Below are positions 1 through 5,000 of a stretch of 6,752 nt of DNA, piece by piece. A model generated the notes under the pieces. That model saw only the letters and a list, made by a program, of their open reading frames with translations, had not been told where the DNA came from and ran no database searches. Position 1 is the stretch's first letter, and every line of letters begins with the position of its first letter. The position numbers and the translations under genes are program-made. This DNA is from JADIYM01 sp964641945. GTDB taxonomy: Bacteria > Acidobacteriota > Blastocatellia > UBA7656 > JADIYM01. Location of the stretch: NCBI GenBank assembly GCA_964641945.1, contig CAZXLQ010000280.1, positions 1 through 6,752 on the forward strand, given 5' to 3'.

Positions 1-24
1 CGCTTTGGATTCGAATCCAAAGCG
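1..24. repeat. Perfect 24-bp palindrome at the window edge
   Basis: The first 12 bases, CGCTTTGGATTC, are followed immediately by their exact reverse complement, with no spacer. The last nine bases of the palindrome (TCCAAAGCG, 16-24) recur as a direct copy at 41-49. A second potential hairpin overlaps its end: GCGGCG at 22-27 pairs with CGCCGC at 33-38 around a 5-base loop. No T-tract follows, so this is not a typical intrinsic terminator. It could be an operator, a repeat element, or a fold-back at an assembly end. The symmetry is certain from the sequence; the function is unknown. Confidence 0.6.
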
Positions 25-126
25 GCGCTTCACGCCGCACTCCAAAGCGCTTCGCGCAATGTGCTGGGCGAAATTCCTCACATGCCGCTGGTTCGCATCT
101 GCACGTACTGCGGCGCCCTGATTTGA
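1..126 (+). CDS. Possible 3' end of an upstream gene, unidentified
   Basis: Frame 1 is open from the left edge to a TGA at 124-126, giving 41 residues with no start codon required inside the window. The translation begins RFGFESKAALHAALQSAS and ends in VRICTYCGALI, so the protein would finish with a Cys-x2-Cys pair four residues from its C-terminus. Third positions lean to G or C but less strongly than in the two genes downstream. I do not recognise the family. The CxxC could be a metal-binding or redox pair, but one pair proves nothing. The stretch is short enough to be open by chance in GC-rich DNA, and it overlaps a palindrome and a small hairpin, so it could equally be non-coding. Confidence 0.33.
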   Translation, partial: RFGFESKAALHAALQSASRNVLGEIPHMPLVRICTYCGALI

Positions 127-266
127 CGCAACGGACCGATCGCGGCAACTGGACGGGACATGTGCCTTGTGCGCATTGCGTCATGGCCTGCCCCGCCGCT
201 GCGCGCCCTCCTGAGGAACGGTTCTTGCACTTCGTGTCCCGCAAACGGCGTGAATCGCCACAAAAC

Positions 267-271
267 GGGAG
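267..271 (+). promoter_or_regulatory. Ribosome binding site of the acyl-CoA dehydrogenase
   Basis: GGGAG lies nine bases before the ATG at 281. An in-frame TGA at 251-253 rules out any start further upstream, and no other ATG, GTG or TTG lies in frame between that stop and 281. Site and start therefore support each other. Confidence 0.55.
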
Positions 272-280
272 AAACCGAAG

Positions 281-1957
281 ATGAAGCCAGGAGCCGGCCT
301 CGACAGCGAATCACTCGACCTTATCCTCAAGTCCCTGCACGACTTCGCCGTCGACCAGCTCCCCGACAAGGTGCTGCTCGACCTCGACGCGGCCAACGAG
401 TTTCCACTCGAGATCGTCCGCGAGCTCTGCGGACCCGACATCGGCATCCAGCTGCTCTTCGTGCCCGAAGAGTACAACGGGATGGGCGGCGACGCGTTCG
501 ACGTCTACCGAGTCTGCGAGTGCATGGCGCGCATCGACCTCGGCATCGCCACCGGCGTGCTCGCCACCTTCCTCGGCAGCGATCCCATTCTCGCGGGCGG
601 CACCGAGGCCCAGAAGGCGCGCTGGCTGACCCCGATCGCCGACGACGGCATCCTGATGGCCTACTGCGCCACGGAACCAGAAGCCGGTAGCGACCTCGCC
701 GCAATGCGATCGACGGCAAAGCGCGTCGAAAAGGACGGCGTAGTCGTCGGCTACACCCTTAACGGCAGCAAGCAGTGGATCAGCAACGGCGGTGTCGCGG
801 ACGTGTTCACCGTCCTCGCGAGCGCGCCGGGCGGACCGAGCTGGTTCGTCGTCGAAAAGGGCGCCGAGGGCTTCGAGGCGGGCCGCCACGAGGACAAACA
901 CGGCATCCGCGCAAGCAACACCACACCGCTTTCGTTCGAAGACGTCTACGTCGACGCCGACCGGCTCGTCGGAGGCGTCGAAGGCCAGGGACTCGTGCAG
1001 GCGCAGCTCGTCTTCGGCTACACCCGCCTCATGGTCGCTGCATTCGGCCTCGGCGGTGGCTGGTCCGCCCTCGACCGCGCAATCGAATACTCGAAAGGCC
1101 GCATCCAGGCCGGAGCGCCGCTCTCCGAGAAACAGGGCTACACCCACAAGCTGATCGTGCCGAACGTCGTCAGGCTCGAGGCCGGCCGCGCCTACATCGA
1201 ACACGTCGCCGAGCGCCTCTCCGCCGGCGAGGAAGGCCTCAACACCGAAGGCGCGATTGCCAAGTATCTGGCGTCGGAGGCCGGGAACATCGCCGCCGAC
1301 GCGAGCATTCAGGCGCTGGGCGGTTATGGCTACTCGCGCGAATACATGGTCGAGAAGATCAAGCGCGACGTCCGCATCACCACGATCTACGAGGGCACGT
1401 CCGAGATCATGGAGATGACGATCAGTCGCGACCGGTGGCAGTCCCACCTCAAGACCCGCGGCCAGCATTACCACGACGAGGCGCGCAGCCTCGAAGCGCT
1501 CCACGTCACGAGTCCAAACGTCGGCGCCGGCGTTGCAGCACTAGCGATGCACGCGCTCGCTGAGGCGCTCGAGCGGGTGCGCGTCGGCCGCATGACGCGC
1601 CATCAGCACATTCTCTTCCGCATCGGCGAGCTGATCGCGCTTGCGGAAGGTGCGTCATGCCTTGCGCGCCGCGCCGCGCGTGCGGGTAACGGAACGCTGC
1701 CCGAGAAGGCGGACCGGCGCTTCTCGCCCGAGGCGCTCGCCGCCATCAGTCGCGTCTCGGCGAAGGACACCGCCGCGCGCATCGCGGGCGATTCGCTCAA
1801 GTGGGTCGCCGGAACCGGCGACACGGACGTTGCGGGGCTCGTCAACGCCTTTCGCATCAACGAGATCTTCGGCGCCCAGGCGGGCCTCGTCGCCGACATG
1901 GACGAGATCGCCGACGCCGTCTACCACAGGGCCAGCGCCGCCGCCGGAACTCCGTGA
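281..1957 (+). CDS. Acyl-CoA dehydrogenase, VLCAD-like with C-terminal extension
   Basis: This 558-residue flavoenzyme should oxidise an acyl-CoA at C2-C3 to the trans-2-enoyl-CoA, passing electrons from FAD to an electron-transfer flavoprotein in the cytoplasm. Seen: an all-helical N-terminal part (about 1-125); the flavin/substrate motif CATEPEAGSD at 129-138; the beta-domain motif NGSKQWISNG; the family signature starting QALGGYGYS at 344 and running to D363; and IYEGTSEI with Glu371 in the position of the MCAD catalytic base. About 170 residues follow the usual 380-residue core, a helical extension as in VLCAD/ACAD9-type enzymes that act on longer chains. The start is fixed by an in-frame stop at 251-253. 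The gene runs in the same direction as the synthase 104 bases downstream, with no clear terminator between, so an operon is likely. Inferred role: making or processing an acyl-CoA starter or product of the synthase. Ordinary fatty-acid degradation is the alternative. The family call is firm; chain-length specificity is not. Confidence 0.93.
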   Translation: MKPGAGLDSESLDLILKSLHDFAVDQLPDKVLLDLDAANEFPLEIVRELCGPDIGIQLLFVPEEYNGMGGDAFDVYRVCECMARIDLGIATGVLATFLGSDPILAGGTEAQKARWLTPIADDGILMAYCATEPEAGSDLAAMRSTAKRVEKDGVVVGYTLNGSKQWISNGGVADVFTVLASAPGGPSWFVVEKGAEGFEAGRHEDKHGIRASNTTPLSFEDVYVDADRLVGGVEGQGLVQAQLVFGYTRLMVAAFGLGGGWSALDRAIEYSKGRIQAGAPLSEKQGYTHKLIVPNVVRLEAGRAYIEHVAERLSAGEEGLNTEGAIAKYLASEAGNIAADASIQALGGYGYSREYMVEKIKRDVRITTIYEGTSEIMEMTISRDRWQSHLKTRGQHYHDEARSLEALHVTSPNVGAGVAALAMHALAEALERVRVGRMTRHQHILFRIGELIALAEGASCLARRAARAGNGTLPEKADRRFSPEALAAISRVSAKDTAARIAGDSLKWVAGTGDTDVAGLVNAFRINEIFGAQAGLVADMDEIADAVYHRASAAAGTP

Positions 1958-2011
1958 GTCCGGCCTGACCAGTTTCCGGCCGGCGCCTGGACCGCCCCGG
2001 CATCGCGCGCC

Positions 2012-2022
2012 AGGAAAGAGTG
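2012..2022 (+). promoter_or_regulatory. Alternative start signal (AGGA plus GTG) for the synthase
   Basis: AGGA at 2012-2015 stands four bases before an in-frame GTG at 2020. Using it would add 14 residues to the synthase. The preferred ATG at 2062 has only a weak purine run (AGAGAA, 2051-2056) before it, but it sits eight codons before the conserved KS opening IAVVGVG, as is usual. A TTG at 2041 is also in frame. An in-frame TGA at 1966-1968 limits all choices. Confidence 0.25.
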
Positions 2023-2061
2023 GCTCGCAACCGGGCGCCATTGAAGACACAGAGAACAACC

Positions 2062-5000
2062 ATGGAAGACACGGCATACAGAGCAATCGCGGTCGTCGGC
2101 GTCGGCGCCATTCTTCCAGAGGCGCCGAACGCCACCGCCTTCTGGAAGAACGTTCGCGACGGTCGATACAGCATCAACGAAGTCACGCCCGACCGCTGGG
2201 ACCCCGCCCTCTACTTCGATCCCGATCACAACGCTCCTGACAAGACCTACTCGAAGATTGGCGGCTGGGTGCGCGAAGCCGAATGGAACCCGATTGCCTG
2301 GCACCTTCCGATTCCGCCGCGTGTCGCCGACTCGATGGACGACGTCCAGAAGTGGGCCATCGCCGCGGCCCGCGAGGCGCTCGTCGATTTCGGCTACCCG
2401 GATCGTCCGCTCGACCTCGAGCGCACCGCTGTCATTCTCGGGAATGCGATGGCCGGCGAACGTCACTACGTCACGACGATCCGCGTTCTGTTTCCCGAGC
2501 TGGCCCGAGAGCTCTCGAGCTCGCCGTCGTTCGAGTCCCTGCCGGCCGACGTCCGCGAGCACGTCCTCGCCGAATACCACGACCGGTTCAACAACATCTA
2601 TCCCGACATTACCGAAGACACGATGCCCGGCGAGCTTGCGAACTGCATGGCCGGACGCATCGCGAACCTCTTCAACCTCCACGGGCCGAATTTCGTCACT
2701 GACGCCGCGTGCGCATCGGCGATGGCCGCGATGAGCGCCGCCGTCGAAGGCCTCGTCGAACGCGACTTTGACGCCGTGATCACGGGCGGCATCGACCGCA
2801 ACATGGGCGTCGCGACGTTCACGAAGTTCTGCAAGATCGGCGCCCTCTCGGCGACCGGCACACGTCCGTATGCCGACGGCGCCGACGGCTTCGTCATGGG
2901 CGAAGGCGCCGCACTGTTCATCCTCAAGCGGCTCGAGGACGCGGAGAAGGCCGGCGACAGGATCTACGCCGTACTCCGCGGCATCGGCGGTTCGAGCGAC
3001 GGCCGCGGCAAGGGCATTACGGCCCCGAATCCCGTCGGCCAGAGGCTCGCGATCGAGCGCGCCTGGAAGAACGCGGGACTATCTCCGGCGACCGCGGGCC
3101 TCATCGAGGGCCACGGCACGTCGACCCGGGTCGGCGACGTCGTCGAGGTCGAGAGCCTGGCGCACGTGATAGGCGCGGCCGGCGCCGAGGCGGGATCGAT
3201 TCCGCTCGGATCCGTGAAGTCGAACATCGGGCACCTCAAGGGTGCGGCCGGCGCGGCCGGCGTCCTCAAGACCGTTCTTGCGTTGCACGATCGGACGCTG
3301 CCGCCGAGCCTCAACTTCAAGAGTCCAAACCCGAACATCGACTTCCCGCATTCGCCCTTGTACGTAAACACGGAACTGAGGGACTGGCCGGAGGCCGCTT
3401 GCGGCATCCGGAGAGCAGGCGTGAGCGCCTTCGGGTTCGGCGGCACGAATTTTCATGTCGTCCTCGAGCAATACGTCGAGGGCCGGCTGAAGGTGAACGG
3501 CTCCCGGTCCGTCGCGGTCGGCGCACCCGTCCAGTCCACTCCCGCACCCGCGGAGCCCAAGCGGCCGCTTCGCGGCGCCCTCCTGATCGGGGCGGAATCG
3601 ATATCGGCGGTCGAAGCGCGACTGCGCGAGGTGCTCGCGGACGCCGAGGCCGGCAGGGCGCCGGAGCCACGCGCCCCGTTCGAAGCAGACCTACGCGCTC
3701 CCGAGCGCATCTCGATCGACTACGCCGACGCGAAGGATCTCGCCAGCAAGATCGAGCGGGCTCTCAAGGCGATCGCCGCCGACAACGCCGGGATGTGGAA
3801 GGCGTTGCGTGCGCAGGGCATCTTCCGAGGCAGCGGTCCCGCTCCAAAGATCGCATTCCTCTACACCGGCCAGGGCTCGCAGTACGTGAACATGCTCGAC
3901 GAGCTGCGTGACGTCGAGCCGATCGTCGCCGACGTCTTCACCGAGGCGGATCGCGTGTCGACGCCGCTGCTCGGCAAGCCGCTCTCGCAGTTCCTCTTCG
4001 CCGACGCCAGCGACCCGGTCGCAATGGCCACCGCCGAGGAAGAGCTCCGCCAGACCGCGATCACGCAACCGGCCGTCCTCACCGTCGACGAAGCCTTCAC
4101 GAAGCTCTTCGAGGCGTACGGCATCCGGCCGGACATGGTCATGGGCCACAGCCTCGGCGAATACGGCGCGCTCGTGGCGGCAAAAGGCCTGCCGTTCGAG
4201 GACGCGCTTATCGCCGTCAGCGCGCGGGGCCGCGAGATGAGCCACGTCGCGGTCGAAGACTGCGGCTGGATGGTCGCCGTCTTCGCTCCCATTGCCGAAA
4301 TCGAACGGATCCTGGAGACCGTCGACGGCTACGTCGTCATCGCCAATGTGAACAGCCGCAGCCAGGCTGTCATCGGCGGAGGCAGTGAAGCCGTCGAGCG
4401 CGCGATGCGGGCGTTCCTCGACGCGGGCTACAACGCCGTCCGGCTGCCNNNNNNNNNNNNNNNNNNNNNNNNNNNNNNNNNNNNNNNNNNNNNNNNNNNN
4501 NNNNNNNNNNNNNNNNNNNNNNNNNNNNNNNNNNNNNNNNNNNNNNNNCTCGTGAAGCGAGAGAACGGCGGGGCGACGTTCGACGTCATCGAGGACCCGA
4601 GTGAAGTCATCAAGCTCGCGGCCCGCGGTGGCGAATTCGACCTCGGCGCTGAGTTCGGAGTCTCGGCCGACCGGCTGCCGGCCCTCGACGTCGTGACGCG
4701 GCTCGCCATCGGCGCCGGAATCGACGCGCTGCGCGACGCCGGCATCCCGCTCGTGCTTCGCTACAAGACGACGACGAAGAACACGCAGCTTCCAGACGGC
4801 TGGGGCCTGCCGGCGGCAATGCGCGAAGACACGGGCGTCATCTTTGCGTCCGCTTTCCCGGGCATGGACTCGTTCGCCGAGTACCTGACCGGCTACCACG
4901 AGGATCACGCGAGGCGTCAGCGGCTCGAAGACCTCGAAGCGCTCCGACCTCACGCCGGGCACGACACGAACGCATCGCTTGAAATCGACCGTCGCATTGC

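Noticed and set aside
123..151. Possible sigma70 promoter with TTGACG as -35
   Set aside because: At 17-base spacing the -10 would be CAACTG, a poor match, and the -35 overlaps the stop codon of the possible upstream frame.
160..690. 176-residue + strand open frame overlapping the dehydrogenase start
   Set aside because: Arg/Pro-rich out-of-frame translation typical of GC-rich shadow frames; no motif.
311..1504. 397-residue open frame on the - strand opposite the dehydrogenase
   Set aside because: Shadow of the acyl-CoA dehydrogenase; the + strand has complete family signatures and the antisense product shows none.
1960..1983. Possible terminator hairpin after the dehydrogenase (CCGGCC / GGCCGG)
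   Set aside because: The stem is only 6 bp with a 12-base loop and no T-tract; such GC pairings are expected by chance here.
1921..2682. 253-residue open frame on the - strand crossing the intergenic region
   Set aside because: It overlaps two well-supported + strand genes and has no domain or convincing start context; explained by high GC.
4449..4548. Frame continuity across the gap as proof that the gap is truly 100 bases
   Set aside because: A placeholder of 100 preserves the frame by chance one time in three, and the missing AT and KS2 segments need more room.
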